From positions 1-9,059 of the forward strand of contig JAERRP010000758.1 of the NCBI GenBank assembly GCA_016735415.1: a stretch of 9,059 nucleotides of DNA, read 5' to 3'. This DNA is from Desulfobacterales bacterium. Its GTDB lineage: Bacteria; Desulfobacterota; Desulfobacteria; Desulfobacterales; UBA5852. Below, piece after piece: positions 1-6,707 of the stretch; position 1 is the first letter of the stretch; every line of letters starts with the position of its first letter. The notes beneath the pieces were generated by a model, which saw only the letters and a list, made by a program, of their open reading frames with translations, did no database searches and was not told the DNA's origin. A program made the position numbers and the translations under genes.

Positions 1-190
1 ACACTGGAATTATTACGGTATGTGTGGCAATTACGAGATGCTGAGCAGATATTACCACCAGGTGTTGAAGATAATATACAAGTGACTCAATCGCCGAAGT
101 CAGCGCAGGAGCTACAACTGGCAAGGATTCCAGGAGATGCTGCGACATTTCAAAGTTCCGCGCCCCCGGATAATTGGTTACTGGAGTTAA
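1..190 (+). pseudogene. Group II intron maturase/reverse transcriptase, C-terminal fragment with in-frame stop
   Basis: Reading from base 2 gives HWNYYGMCGNYEMLSRYYHQ, then VLKIIYK, a TGA at 83-85, and LNRRSQRRSYNWQGF through VPRPRIIGYWS to a TAA at 188-190. This is the C-terminal maturase-specific (GIIM) domain of group II intron-encoded proteins, whose hallmark is a YYG...GNY stretch followed by a KWLNRRSQ..SYNW block. The TGA replaces the W of KWLNRRSQ (TGG to TGA), so the protein would end before the conserved block. The gene enters from the left edge; its reverse-transcriptase domain would lie outside the window. The stop is followed after about 33 bases by intron domain V, the normal arrangement for a domain IV-encoded maturase. 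The family call is strong. Whether the fragment is a fully dead copy depends on the unseen part. Confidence 0.85.
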
Positions 191-296
191 TCGTCGCTTT
201 CGTACGAAGCGAGCAATATTGAGGAGTCCTGTGCGGGAAAACCGCACGCAGGGATCTGTGAGAGAGTGGTCAGGTAACTGGCGGTTCTATCTCGAT
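191..296 (+). ncRNA. Group II intron 3' end (domains V and VI), degenerate
   Basis: Bases 224-256 fold as a 33-base domain V: GAGTCCTG pairs with CAGGGATC, a CG bulge lies at 247-248, and the TGCGG/CCGCA upper stem is closed by a GAAAA loop. The usual catalytic triad AGC reads AGT here (225-227), G226 faces A254 rather than a pairing base, and the loop is not the standard GAAA. Domain VI follows at about 262-296: GAGA pairs with TCTC around an imperfect hairpin with a GTAA loop, and A289 is a plausible bulged branch-point adenosine seven bases before the 3' end. The intron would end in AT at 295-296, matching the family's AY rule. The lost triad base and the maturase stop suggest an inactive relic. 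The exact 3' boundary is inferred. Confidence 0.7.
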
Positions 297-300
297 GGGA

Positions 301-555
301 TCAATAGTGGTAACGAAGCTGAGCTATATGAATGGAATCTGAAGAAACTTTATAAACGATTCTATGCTCATAATTGATTCGCCTGGACCAGTACCCGGAT
401 AGAGCGTGTTTGAGCGGTTCAGGTTTTCCAATCCTTTCAAATGGATTGCGTTTGATCTCTTTGATGAGATTGTTTATTCTCCGGAGGATCTTTTTGTCAG
501 TTTTCTGCCAGTATAAATAATCCTCCCAGGCATGATCTGAAAATATGAGCTTCAA
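301..555 (-). CDS. yoeB: Toxin YoeB, ribosome-dependent mRNA interferase
   Basis: An 84-residue protein, the exact length of Escherichia coli YoeB, with the same architecture throughout: an N-terminal MKLIFSDHAWEDYLYWQ, the central GKPEPLKHALSGYWSRRI and the terminal RYHY. Residues known in the family for mRNA cleavage are present (E46, R65, H83, Y84). YoeB binds the ribosome and cuts mRNA in the A site; YefM neutralises it. The start is TTG at 555-553, overlapping the yefM stop (TTGA, four-base gene overlap), which indicates translational coupling and a toxin made in lower amount than its antitoxin. No frame damage is seen, so the toxin appears intact. The stop lies only four bases from the inferred 3' end of the group II intron relic, which points in the opposite direction. 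Confidence 0.96.
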   Translation of the reverse strand: MKLIFSDHAWEDYLYWQKTDKKILRRINNLIKEIKRNPFERIGKPEPLKHALSGYWSRRINYEHRIVYKVSSDSIHIAQLRYHY

Positions 556-803
556 TCTAAAAGCGCTCTTTCTGATCCTTGACCCTCTTCGAGCTGAGCA
601 ATGGATTCAATTAGGCGCCTTGTATTTTTCGGGGATCGCAACAAGTATGCAGTTTCCTCCAAGGCCTCATAGTCCTCAAGGGACATTATGACCACTGAAT
701 TGGTTGTTTTGCGTGTAATGATAATCGGTGCGTGATCTTTGCACACGTTTTCCATAGTTTTCGCAAGATTTTGCCTTGCGGCTGTATATGTAATGGCTTT
801 CAT
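552..803 (-). CDS. yefM: Antitoxin YefM (Phd/YefM family)
   Basis: An 83-residue protein beginning MKAITYTAARQNLAKTMENV and containing the family segments HAPIIITR, VVIMSLEDYEALEETAYLLRS and a charged C-terminus ending SERALLD. The N-terminal half forms the Phd/YefM DNA-binding dimer; the C-terminal tail wraps and inhibits YoeB. Length and motif spacing match E. coli YefM. The frame stays open upstream to 956, but I chose ATG at 803-801 because a strong AGGAGGTG ribosome site (815-808 on the minus strand) lies four bases before it and because the family starts here. First gene of the operon with yoeB. As antitoxin and co-repressor it should bind the palindromes just upstream. No damage is seen. 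Confidence 0.96.
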   Translation of the reverse strand: MKAITYTAARQNLAKTMENVCKDHAPIIITRKTTNSVVIMSLEDYEALEETAYLLRSPKNTRRLIESIAQLEEGQGSERALLD

Positions 804-814
804 GTGACACCTCC

Positions 815-838
815 TGTACATGTACATTAAACTGTACA
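815..838. promoter_or_regulatory. YefM-YoeB operator: three TGTACA palindromes
   Basis: The hexamer TGTACA, the core recognised by YefM in the E. coli system, occurs at 815-820, 821-826 and 833-838. The second and third are centred 12 bases apart, as I recall for the paired E. coli sites; the first abuts the second, giving a 12-base self-complementary block. The third covers part of the -10, and the first reaches the ribosome-binding site, so binding could affect both transcription and, in RNA form, initiation. Direct sequence observation; function inferred from the characterised homologous system. Confidence 0.8.
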
Positions 839-859
839 ACAGATATGGGTAAGTGTCAA
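831..859 (-). promoter_or_regulatory. yefM-yoeB sigma-70-type promoter
   Basis: On the minus strand a perfect -35 hexamer TTGACA (859-854) is followed by a 17-base spacer and TACAGT (836-831) as a -10 with four of six consensus bases. Initiation would fall some 20 bases before the yefM start codon. The -10 overlaps one of the TGTACA palindromes, so repressor binding should block polymerase directly. Confidence 0.75.
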
Positions 860-1004
860 GAAAATATGTTAAACCCAACATGTGTGTGCAAGAGACGGCG
901 AAAACATGCCGCTCCTGACACATGGCGTTCGTCCTTAAAAGAATTTGGTGCCCCACTGAAAAATCTTACTTCATATATTTGAGAGGGAAGAGGAAATTTC
1001 CAAA

Positions 1005-1916
1005 TTGATTAATCGGCTACAAAATCGACAAATGATTTCAGGTTATTTTTTTGCCATCGCGGCAACGGCTATTTGGTCAGGAAATTTTATTATCGCACGC
1101 GGCCTTAATGAAAGCATCTCACCCATCAGCCTTGCCTTTTGGAGATGGGTTGTGGCCGTGATTGTGTTTTTGCCTTTTGCATTGAAACCGCTCATTGCCG
1201 AATGGGATGTCCTCAAAGAACATATTCCCTACTTGTCGATTACGGCATTACTGGGAATTACAATATTCAACACGCTGATCTATCTTGCCGGGCATACGAC
1301 AACCGCAATCAATCTTTCATTAATATCGATTACATTCCCAGTCTTCATTGTCATTCTATCGCGAATATTTTTCCGTGAATCGATAACTGTCAACAAGGGC
1401 CTTGGCATTCTAATTGTTGCGACCGGCGTTGTCTTGCTGATTACCAAAGGAACTCCTTCCAGACTATTAAATGTCTCGTTTGCCAGGGGGGATATCTGGA
1501 TGCTTGTAGCTGCTTTGACTTTTGCCATTTACAGTATTTTATTGAAACGCAAACCTGAAATGTTAAGTATCTGGGCCTTCCAGTTAAGCACATTCATTTT
1601 GGGACTCATTTTTCTGTTCCCGTTTTTTATTTTGGAATATCTGACAGTTCCTCCTGTCGAGTTTGATCCCCAAACAGTTTTTTCAATTCTCTACGTAGGT
1701 ATTTTCGCTTCGCTTTCAGCTTTCGTTTTATGGAATAAGGCCATCCTGACAGTCGGCCCCTCAAAAGCAGGCATGATTTACTATACATTGCCTCTTTTCA
1801 GCGGGTTCCTGGCATACCTTTTCTTAAAAGAAAATATTAGCATAATACATTTTTACAGCGCGTTGCTCATTGTCTCAGGCATTCTTACGGCTAATTATGA
1901 GTCCAAAAAGGTCTGA
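1005..1916 (+). CDS. DMT superfamily transporter, EamA family
   Basis: A 303-residue, very hydrophobic protein with about ten predicted membrane helices, arranged as two repeated EamA domains (roughly residues 13-146 and 163-298). Recognisable family features are the early helix AATAIWSGNFIIARGL, the FWRW motif at the start of helix 2, the end of repeat one at GLGILIVATGVVLLITKG, and the second-repeat GPSKAGMIYYTLPLFSG with a glutamate-bearing LKEN before the last helix. The family moves amino acids, metabolites or other small molecules out of or into the cytoplasm; the substrate cannot be read from sequence. The start is TTG at 1005, with a GAGG-type site about 11 bases upstream; the ATG at 1032 lacks one. 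The gene is transcribed away from yefM and appears intact. No clear promoter beyond a possible TATATT at 974-979. Confidence 0.9.
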   Translation: MINRLQNRQMISGYFFAIAATAIWSGNFIIARGLNESISPISLAFWRWVVAVIVFLPFALKPLIAEWDVLKEHIPYLSITALLGITIFNTLIYLAGHTTTAINLSLISITFPVFIVILSRIFFRESITVNKGLGILIVATGVVLLITKGTPSRLLNVSFARGDIWMLVAALTFAIYSILLKRKPEMLSIWAFQLSTFILGLIFLFPFFILEYLTVPPVEFDPQTVFSILYVGIFASLSAFVLWNKAILTVGPSKAGMIYYTLPLFSGFLAYLFLKENISIIHFYSALLIVSGILTANYESKKV

Positions 1917-1940
1917 CTATCTGGCCCGGCATTTGACCGG

Positions 1941-2078
1941 CAATCCAATCTGTTTTCAGGCGATTACTTCGGTGGGATTCCAGGCGCTGGTATTACCGTG
2001 CGCAATACCCGCCTGGCGCTGCAATTGAAAACCAACAGGCGACAGAGGGGCAGGGCGAATCGGATAAAAAACGAATAA
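1941..2078 (+). pseudogene. Possible remnant of a SulP-type anion permease
   Basis: In the gene-free stretch 1917-2172, the frame from 1941 reads NLFSGDYFGGIPGAGITVRN (1947-2006) and then unrelated basic residues to a TAA at 2076. The first part resembles the conserved SulP-family segment that typically runs N-x-x-S-x-x-F-G-G-[IL]-P-[AG]-[TA]-G. There is no start codon with a ribosome site, and an in-frame TGA lies just upstream at 1914-1916, so it cannot be a gene as it stands. It could be a chance resemblance in a GC-rich spacer. The remainder of 1917-2172 shows nothing recognisable except a possible promoter. Confidence 0.3.
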
Positions 2079-2109
2079 TTAATAATGAGGACGTGATTCC
2101 GCCTGGACG

Positions 2110-2138
2110 TTGAAGCCGGCGGCAAACTGTGCTAAGTT
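2110..2138 (+). promoter_or_regulatory. Possible promoter of gspA-gspB
   Basis: TTGAAG at 2110-2115 and TAAGTT at 2133-2138 are separated by 17 bases and lie about 35 bases before the gspA start. Each hexamer matches the sigma-70 consensus only partly, so this is a tentative assignment based on spacing and position. Confidence 0.3.
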
Positions 2139-2172
2139 TCCAAAATAACGATTAAATTCAAGAGGATCTGGC

Positions 2173-3915
2173 ATGTATAATCGGTTTTGGGGATTCAGGC
2201 AAAAGCCTTTCAAGCTGGTGCCCAATCCCGATTTCTTATTCTTGAGTTCAACCCATGAGGAAGCCCTGGCGCATCTGAAATACACCCTGAGCGAGGGTGA
2301 GGGGTTTCTCATGATCACAGGCGAGGTGGGCACCGGCAAAAGCACATTGTGCCGTGCCTTTCTTCAAGATCTCGATCCCTCGGTTGCCAGCGCCTACATA
2401 TTCAACCCCAAGCCGAATGCCCTCCAATTGCTCAAAAGCATTAACACGGAGTTTGGCATTCCGGCGGATGCCGCTACCCCCCATGAGCTCATCGAAATTC
2501 TGAATGCTTTTTTGATCGATTACAAGGCTGCGGATCAAAAGGTCGTTATCATCATCGACGAAGCCCAGAACCTTTCGGTGGAATCCCTCGAGCAGGTGCG
2601 CCTTTTATCCAATTTGGAAACCACGCGCGACAAGCTGCTTCAAATCGTTCTGGAGGGGCAGCCCGAGCTGGCCAGGATGATCGACTCTTTCGAGCTCAGG
2701 CAACTGGGACAGCGCATCAGCCTGGCCTGCCATCTCAAGCCGCTTTCCTATGATGAAACCTTGCAGTATATCCAGCACCGCCTCAACGTTGCATCCTTAA
2801 AGCCCCAAATGCCTTTCGAGAAAGGTGCCCTCAAGGCTATTTACGGTTTCTCCGAAGGCGTTCCGCGATTGATCAACACGGCCTGTGATCGGATGCTGCT
2901 GGCGGCCTGTCTCAAGGAAAAATCCATGATTGCGCCTGGATTGGCGGCTGAAACCATCGACGAGTTGACACGTCGGGGGCGCCCCCAACCGCTGGGTTTC
3001 CCCTGGGTGAAAGTCGGCATCGCGGCCGGCGTCGTACTCCTGGCCGTTGTGGCCGGTTGGTTTTATTTTCACAATGACCGTTTGAGCAGTCTCCTGTCCG
3101 GGCGCCCTTCAGCCAACCTTCCGAAATCCGAAGCCCCCCAGAATCCGGAAGCGACTACGGCCTTGGCCGCAACCCCCGCGGCGCCGGTCCAATATACCGG
3201 CCCGGAAGAGGAAGATGCCCAAGTGCGAACGAATGCAATGGCAGGGCCGGCGGCATTGACGGAAACCATGATCGCGCTGGATGAATTGGTGAACGCGATT
3301 CGCCAAACCGACACCCGGCGCCGGGCCGTTGAAACTGTGCTGCAGCAATGGGGCCTGGAACCCCAGGGCGATATGGACTTGGCCGGCGTGGATGATTTGG
3401 CCTATTTTCAATTAATCGCCGGGCGCCATGGGCTTTTGATTCACACCGTCGGAGACGACCTGGATGATTTGGCGCTGCTCGACCTTCCGGCCATTATCCT
3501 TTTGGATCTGCCGGAGATCGACGGAAATCTCTACGCAAGCCTCATCGGTATCCGGGACGATCGTTATCTGCTTACATCCCACAATACCGGCGCCTATGCT
3601 CAAGTGGAAGCCATCGAGCTAAAGGGGATTTGGGGGGGGCTGGCGGTGGTGCCCTGGAAAAACTATTTGGGATACCGGGGTGTCATACCAGGCGGCGCCC
3701 CCCGCGCATCGGTCGTCGTGCTCAAGCAACTGCTGTGGGAGCTCGGGCATTCGCACCTGACCATCAATGATCGTTATGATGACCTGACCCGTAACGCCGT
3801 AAGAGAAATTCAGGCCAAGCACGGCCTGGTGGTTGACGGCATGGTGGGGGATTTGACCAAGATCGTATTGTATAATGAGAAACAGGGACTGCCGATACCC
3901 CATCTGCGAAGATGA
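2173..3915 (+). CDS. gspA: GspA/ExeA-type AAA ATPase with peptidoglycan-binding domain (type II secretion)
   Basis: A 580-residue inner-membrane ATPase. The cytoplasmic part (1-275) opens with the family signature YNRFWGFRQKPFKLVPNPDF, then Walker A GEVGTGKST (50-58), Walker B VVIIIDEAQ (124-132), the RLLSNLET and EGQPEL segments, and GVPRLINTACDR (229-240). One membrane helix follows (about 280-299), then a Pro/Ala-rich linker, a region at about 385-500 resembling the non-catalytic C39-peptidase-like module seen in some GspA proteins (moderate confidence), and a C-terminal peptidoglycan-binding type 1 repeat (about 513-567, with AVREIQAKHGLVVDGMVGD). In Aeromonas, ExeA with ExeB remodels or binds peptidoglycan so the secretin can assemble. 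ATG at 2173 is preceded by AGAGGA at six bases. gspB follows 34 bases downstream. Catalytic motifs look intact. Related AAA proteins occur in exosortase/PEP-CTERM loci, but the gspB neighbour favours type II secretion. Confidence 0.9.
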   Translation: MYNRFWGFRQKPFKLVPNPDFLFLSSTHEEALAHLKYTLSEGEGFLMITGEVGTGKSTLCRAFLQDLDPSVASAYIFNPKPNALQLLKSINTEFGIPADAATPHELIEILNAFLIDYKAADQKVVIIIDEAQNLSVESLEQVRLLSNLETTRDKLLQIVLEGQPELARMIDSFELRQLGQRISLACHLKPLSYDETLQYIQHRLNVASLKPQMPFEKGALKAIYGFSEGVPRLINTACDRMLLAACLKEKSMIAPGLAAETIDELTRRGRPQPLGFPWVKVGIAAGVVLLAVVAGWFYFHNDRLSSLLSGRPSANLPKSEAPQNPEATTALAATPAAPVQYTGPEEEDAQVRTNAMAGPAALTETMIALDELVNAIRQTDTRRRAVETVLQQWGLEPQGDMDLAGVDDLAYFQLIAGRHGLLIHTVGDDLDDLALLDLPAIILLDLPEIDGNLYASLIGIRDDRYLLTSHNTGAYAQVEAIELKGIWGGLAVVPWKNYLGYRGVIPGGAPRASVVVLKQLLWELGHSHLTINDRYDDLTRNAVREIQAKHGLVVDGMVGDLTKIVLYNEKQGLPIPHLRR

Positions 3916-3949
3916 TGTATCTCTGGTTGAAAACGAGGCGGATTGACTT

Positions 3950-4768
3950 GTGAGCACGATTCTGAATGCGCTGAAGCGGCTGGAGGACGAAAGCCGCGCC
4001 AAGGATGCGAAACAGGTCCCCGTGTCAATGGCGGGGCCAGCGGTCGCCTCCGGAAGCAACTCCCGGCTGCGCCGCATGATAGCCCTGGCAGGCCTGACGA
4101 TGCTCGTGGTGGCCGCGGTTATTTTTTGGGTTTATGGTGATTGGCCCGGCCATGTCCTTACCCGCAATGCCTCTCAACCGGAACCACCGGCGGTTGCAGC
4201 CATCCCCGCAAATTCCCGATTAGCGCCGTCGGCAACACCGATCCCTGGAGGCCGCCTCAAGGAAAAATCCCGGACGGCTCAGGACAATCTTGATCGAATA
4301 CCATCGAAATCGACAAGGGGGGCGCCGGTAAACGCCAAAACCATTTTGACCTCACCAGACTACCTGCCCCCGAACCCGGAAGGGGGAAATCCCCAAGCGT
4401 CTTTTCCGGAACCCCTGCCGTCCAAACAGGCCGTCGAAACTTCGCATTCGAGCCAGAATCCGGCCTCCCCGGAAACCGTGACCCCTTCCGAATTAAAGCC
4501 TGACGAGACTTCACCAAAAAGCCCCGCCGCCCCGCCGCCACCCCACCAGGACCCTTACGCCCTCGCCGAAGTGCTTTCCAGGGATACCTTGCGGCTTCAA
4601 GCTATATCATGGTCTGATCTTCCCAATACGCGCATCACGATCATCGCCGGCCAGATTTTGCGGGAAGGTCAAAATGTCGATGGTTACACGGTGATCCTGA
4701 TTCGACCCGAAGATGTCATTGTGGAAAAAGCAGGGAAGCATTGGAAAGTGGTTTACGGCGGCCATTAG
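3950..4768 (+). CDS. gspB: GspB/ExeB-type general secretion pathway protein B
   Basis: A 272-residue bitopic inner-membrane protein. It begins STILNALKRLEDESRAKD, the cytoplasmic N-terminal signature of this family. A single membrane helix lies at about 43-62 (IALAGLTMLVVAAVIFWVYG), followed by a long low-complexity linker rich in Pro, Ser and Ala (about 70-200) suited to spanning the periplasm, and a C-terminal T2SSB-like domain (about 202-271) containing LRLQAISW, RITIIAGQILREGQNVDGYTV and a WKVVY end. GspB partners GspA and contacts the secretin. The start is GTG at 3950, set by the family signature. It lies 34 bases after gspA, so the two probably form one operon. No other gsp genes are present in the window. 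Confidence 0.88.
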   Translation: MSTILNALKRLEDESRAKDAKQVPVSMAGPAVASGSNSRLRRMIALAGLTMLVVAAVIFWVYGDWPGHVLTRNASQPEPPAVAAIPANSRLAPSATPIPGGRLKEKSRTAQDNLDRIPSKSTRGAPVNAKTILTSPDYLPPNPEGGNPQASFPEPLPSKQAVETSHSSQNPASPETVTPSELKPDETSPKSPAAPPPPHQDPYALAEVLSRDTLRLQAISWSDLPNTRITIIAGQILREGQNVDGYTVILIRPEDVIVEKAGKHWKVVYGGH

Positions 4769-4772
4769 GGGC

Positions 4773-4797
4773 TATAATATCAATGATGCGACCATTG
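4773..4797 (+). promoter_or_regulatory. Possible promoter -10 and small inverted repeat upstream of the beta-helix gene
   Basis: A perfect TATAAT at 4773-4778 lies five bases after the gspB stop. The best -35 candidate, TTTACG at 4752-4757, is weak and only 15 bases away. Just downstream CAATG (4781-4785) and CATTG (4793-4797) form a short inverted repeat at the likely start of transcription. Separate transcription of the downstream gene is plausible but not proven. Confidence 0.3.
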
Positions 4798-4844
4798 TTT
4801 TATTCCGAAATTTGGTGTGTTTTTCTAATATATCGAGAGGCCTT

Positions 4845-6001
4845 ATGAAAAAAAATCTTATATCCCCGCCTTCTTATCTAAAAATAAGATCCTTGTTGTT
4901 GCGAGCGTATTAGCACTTGTATTGACCACGGTCGGCTCACAAGCCTATGCCAAAGGGAAGTGGGGGGCCAAGCCGCTCTCGGAGAAATATCGTCCCAAAA
5001 GGGCTTGGATGGAACTGTTTTCAACCACACCTGACGTAGTCGCAAATGGCTCGATTCATAATGCCATAGAATCTTGCGATGATATTGTCGGAGAGGGGAA
5101 GTACTGTGTCGTTGAGATTGGAAATACGGCCGGGGGTTTGCCCCTGGAGATTTATCGTTCCAAGACTAAGCTGATGGGCGTGTCGGGGATGAATCCACTG
5201 GGTTCGGATCAAAATGAGATTTTTATTTATATCGGTGATAAAACGCAAAAAGTGATTATTGAAGGTCTGAACCTGCAGGGACATAGTGCCGGTCAGGAAG
5301 AAATATACGGCATCATGGTGGAAGGCAAACGGATTAGAAATATTGCAATTCGCAATAATAAAATTCATGGTTTCGATAGCGATAATAACGCTCATGGAAT
5401 TGCTGTTTATGGCATAGGGAAAAGTAAAAGCAAGGGTATTCGCGATGTCATTATTGAAGGCAACGAAGTTTACTCAATGCGTACAGGTTCCAGCGAAAGC
5501 ATTGTCGTGAATGGTAATGTAAGACGCTGGGAAATAAAGAACAATGATGTTTATGATGTAAATAATATCGCTATTTATGTCGATGGGGGGCATCACATTC
5601 AAATCACGGATAACGTGGTCGTCAATGCTTCCTGGGGATATGATATCGGCGCTGAGAATTGCCTTACGACAAGACATATCACAATGACAGGCAACAGGGC
5701 CAGCGAAAGTACATTTGGTGATTTGTTATTAGGTGGTTATGCCGAAACAGGGTATCGAGATGACCGAAAAAATAATTGCAACCCAGATAGTAGTGAAGAT
5801 GACAACGAAGGACATGGGTCTGTGAGCTATCTTACTATAAAAAATAATCATTTTATTTCAACGGATACACAGTTAGACCCTGTTACACTGCAATATAGAA
5901 CAACACATGCGATTGTGGCCGAACCTGGTGTAACGCCTGAAAATGAAGATGGTAATGGTTCTGCCAGGGGGGATGAGAATGCGGTCAGAACAGAGGAATG
6001 A
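4845..6001 (+). CDS. Secreted right-handed parallel beta-helix protein, apparent -1 frameshift at an A8 tract
   Basis: The main frame (2 modulo 3) is open from 4829 to a TGA at 5999-6001. It encodes a hydrophobic signal segment (KNKILVVASVLALVLTTVG then SQAYA, cleavage before KGKW) and about 340 mature residues of beta-helix repeats, such as IRNIAIRNNKIHG, IRDVIIEGNEVYS, RRWEIKNNDVYD and HHIQITDNVV. This frame has no ATG or GTG before the signal segment. ATG at 4845 has a GAGAGG site (4835-4840), but after eight A residues its frame ends at TAG 4911-4913. One extra A would give MKKKSYIPAFLSKNK joined exactly to the signal peptide. So either the base is missing through sequencing error or mutation, or expression needs slippage on the A tract. 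Beta-helix proteins of this type include polysaccharide lyases and adhesins; no catalytic motif is recognised. The C-terminus is acidic and disordered-looking. The gene is AT-richer than gspAB, suggesting transfer. It may be type II secretion cargo. Confidence 0.75.
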
Positions 6002-6096
6002 TCATATAATAATCGTCGCCCCCGGTACATGCTATGATACCTGCGCTGGGCATTCTATTCGCAGCGGGCCGGGCATGTCTTGTGGCTATTGACCCC

Positions 6097-6141
6097 GACC
6101 GCGGACACGTAGCCGAACCGGTCAGGCATTCGGCCGCGGTC
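6097..6141. repeat. Nested inverted repeat in the 6002-6276 intergenic region
   Basis: GACCGCG (6097-6103) pairs with CGCGGTC (6135-6141), enclosing GCCGAA (6112-6117) paired with TTCGGC (6129-6134), with an 11-base loop and an 8-base bulge on the 5' side. No T-run follows, so it is not a standard terminator. Apart from this and the promoter below, I see nothing coding in 6002-6276; a 71-codon open frame there has no ribosome site or recognisable product. Confidence 0.4.
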
Positions 6142-6166
6142 GTCTTGTTGCACTCACTCTTTTCCC

Positions 6167-6195
6167 TTGACCTCGTGGCTGCAGTTGCCTATCTT
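6167..6195 (+). promoter_or_regulatory. Probable sigma-70-type promoter of the lipoprotein gene
   Basis: TTGACC (6167-6172, five of six consensus bases), a 17-base spacer and TATCTT (6190-6195, four of six) lie about 80 bases before the ATG at 6277. It is the best promoter match between the beta-helix gene and the lipoprotein gene. Confidence 0.45.
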
Positions 6196-6262
6196 GCCAG
6201 CAATGTTCAGATTTCAACTAATTTTTCCGCGCCCCTAACCCTTCTATGAGGGGTATTGATGA

Positions 6263-6270
6263 AAAGGAGG
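6263..6270 (+). promoter_or_regulatory. Ribosome binding site deciding the lipoprotein start
   Basis: AAAGGAGG, a near-perfect anti-16S match, ends six bases before ATG 6277. The in-frame TTG 6256 and ATG 6259 overlap or precede this site and have no ribosome site of their own, so 6277 is the likely start. Confidence 0.8.
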
Positions 6271-6276
6271 CCAATA

Positions 6277-6687
6277 ATGCGTTGGTTGCGCAATATGATT
6301 TTTGCGGTGCTCATTGGCGGGTTGATGCTGCAGACAACCGGATGTGCAGTGCTGCTGATCGGCGGTGCCGCGGCCGGTGCGGCGGCGGCTGGCGTCATGT
6401 ATCACGAGGGCGAACTGAAAGCCGACCTGGATGCGCCGCCCGCGACCGTGATCAAGGCCACCGAAAGGGCCTTTCGCGATCTCATCTGGAGCAAGGAATC
6501 CGCCCGATCCAGTGCCACCGACGGTTTGGCCACAGCCCGCACGGCCACCGGCAAAGAGGTGACGGTAACGGTCAATCGCAAAACAGAGAGTGTGAGCCAG
6601 ATCGGCATCCGCATCGGCACGTTCGGCGATGAAAACCTGAGCCGCCTGCTCTACGATAAAATCAAGTTTTTTCTCCAGCACAGCTGA
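6277..6687 (+). CDS. DUF3568-like small lipoprotein
   Basis: A 136-residue protein. Its N-terminus is a signal peptide with a basic n-region (MRWLRN), a hydrophobic core (MIFAVLIGGLML) and a lipoprotein-like QTTGC at about residues 20-24. The cysteine should be lipidated although the residue at -3 is Thr rather than the usual Leu. A Gly/Ala-rich stretch (GGAAAGAAAAGV) follows, then a compact domain with ADLDAPPATVIKATERAF, an alternating TVTVNRKTESVSQIGIRIGTFGDE strand region and a C-terminal helix (LLYDKIKFFLQ). This matches the DUF3568 family as I know it, common in deltaproteobacteria and of unknown function; it is probably anchored in the cell envelope. Start chosen by the strong ribosome site. 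The ABC remnant begins 20 bases downstream. Confidence 0.8.
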   Translation: MRWLRNMIFAVLIGGLMLQTTGCAVLLIGGAAAGAAAAGVMYHEGELKADLDAPPATVIKATERAFRDLIWSKESARSSATDGLATARTATGKEVTVTVNRKTESVSQIGIRIGTFGDENLSRLLYDKIKFFLQHS

Positions 6688-6707
6688 CGCCCGGCGGCCT
6701 GACTGCA

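Noticed and set aside
22..222. 66-codon open frame at the left end
   Set aside because: It overlaps the maturase remnant in a different frame; the maturase frame carries clear family motifs and this one none.
224..256. Simple rho-independent terminator of yoeB
   Set aside because: The hairpin is present but there is no T-run on the minus strand, and the two-base bulge and position after the maturase fit intron domain V much better.
174..377. 67-codon open frame over the intron 3' end and the yoeB terminus
   Set aside because: It covers the structured intron domains V-VI and lies antisense to the end of yoeB; no ribosome site or recognisable product.
804..956. N-terminal extension of YefM by 51 residues
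   Set aside because: The extension would run across the promoter and operator, and the strong ribosome site and family length fix the start at 803.
2014..2029. Possible sigma-54 promoter (TGGCGCT then TTGAA)
   Set aside because: The essential GC of the -12 element is absent, so the match is not convincing.
3619..4077. 152-codon minus-strand frame across the gspA-gspB junction
   Set aside because: It is antisense to two well-supported genes and has no family features; typical of shadow frames in GC-rich coding DNA.
6034..6249. 71-codon open frame in the spacer after the beta-helix gene
   Set aside because: No ribosome site, no recognisable motif, and it spans the inverted repeat and the likely promoter of the next gene.
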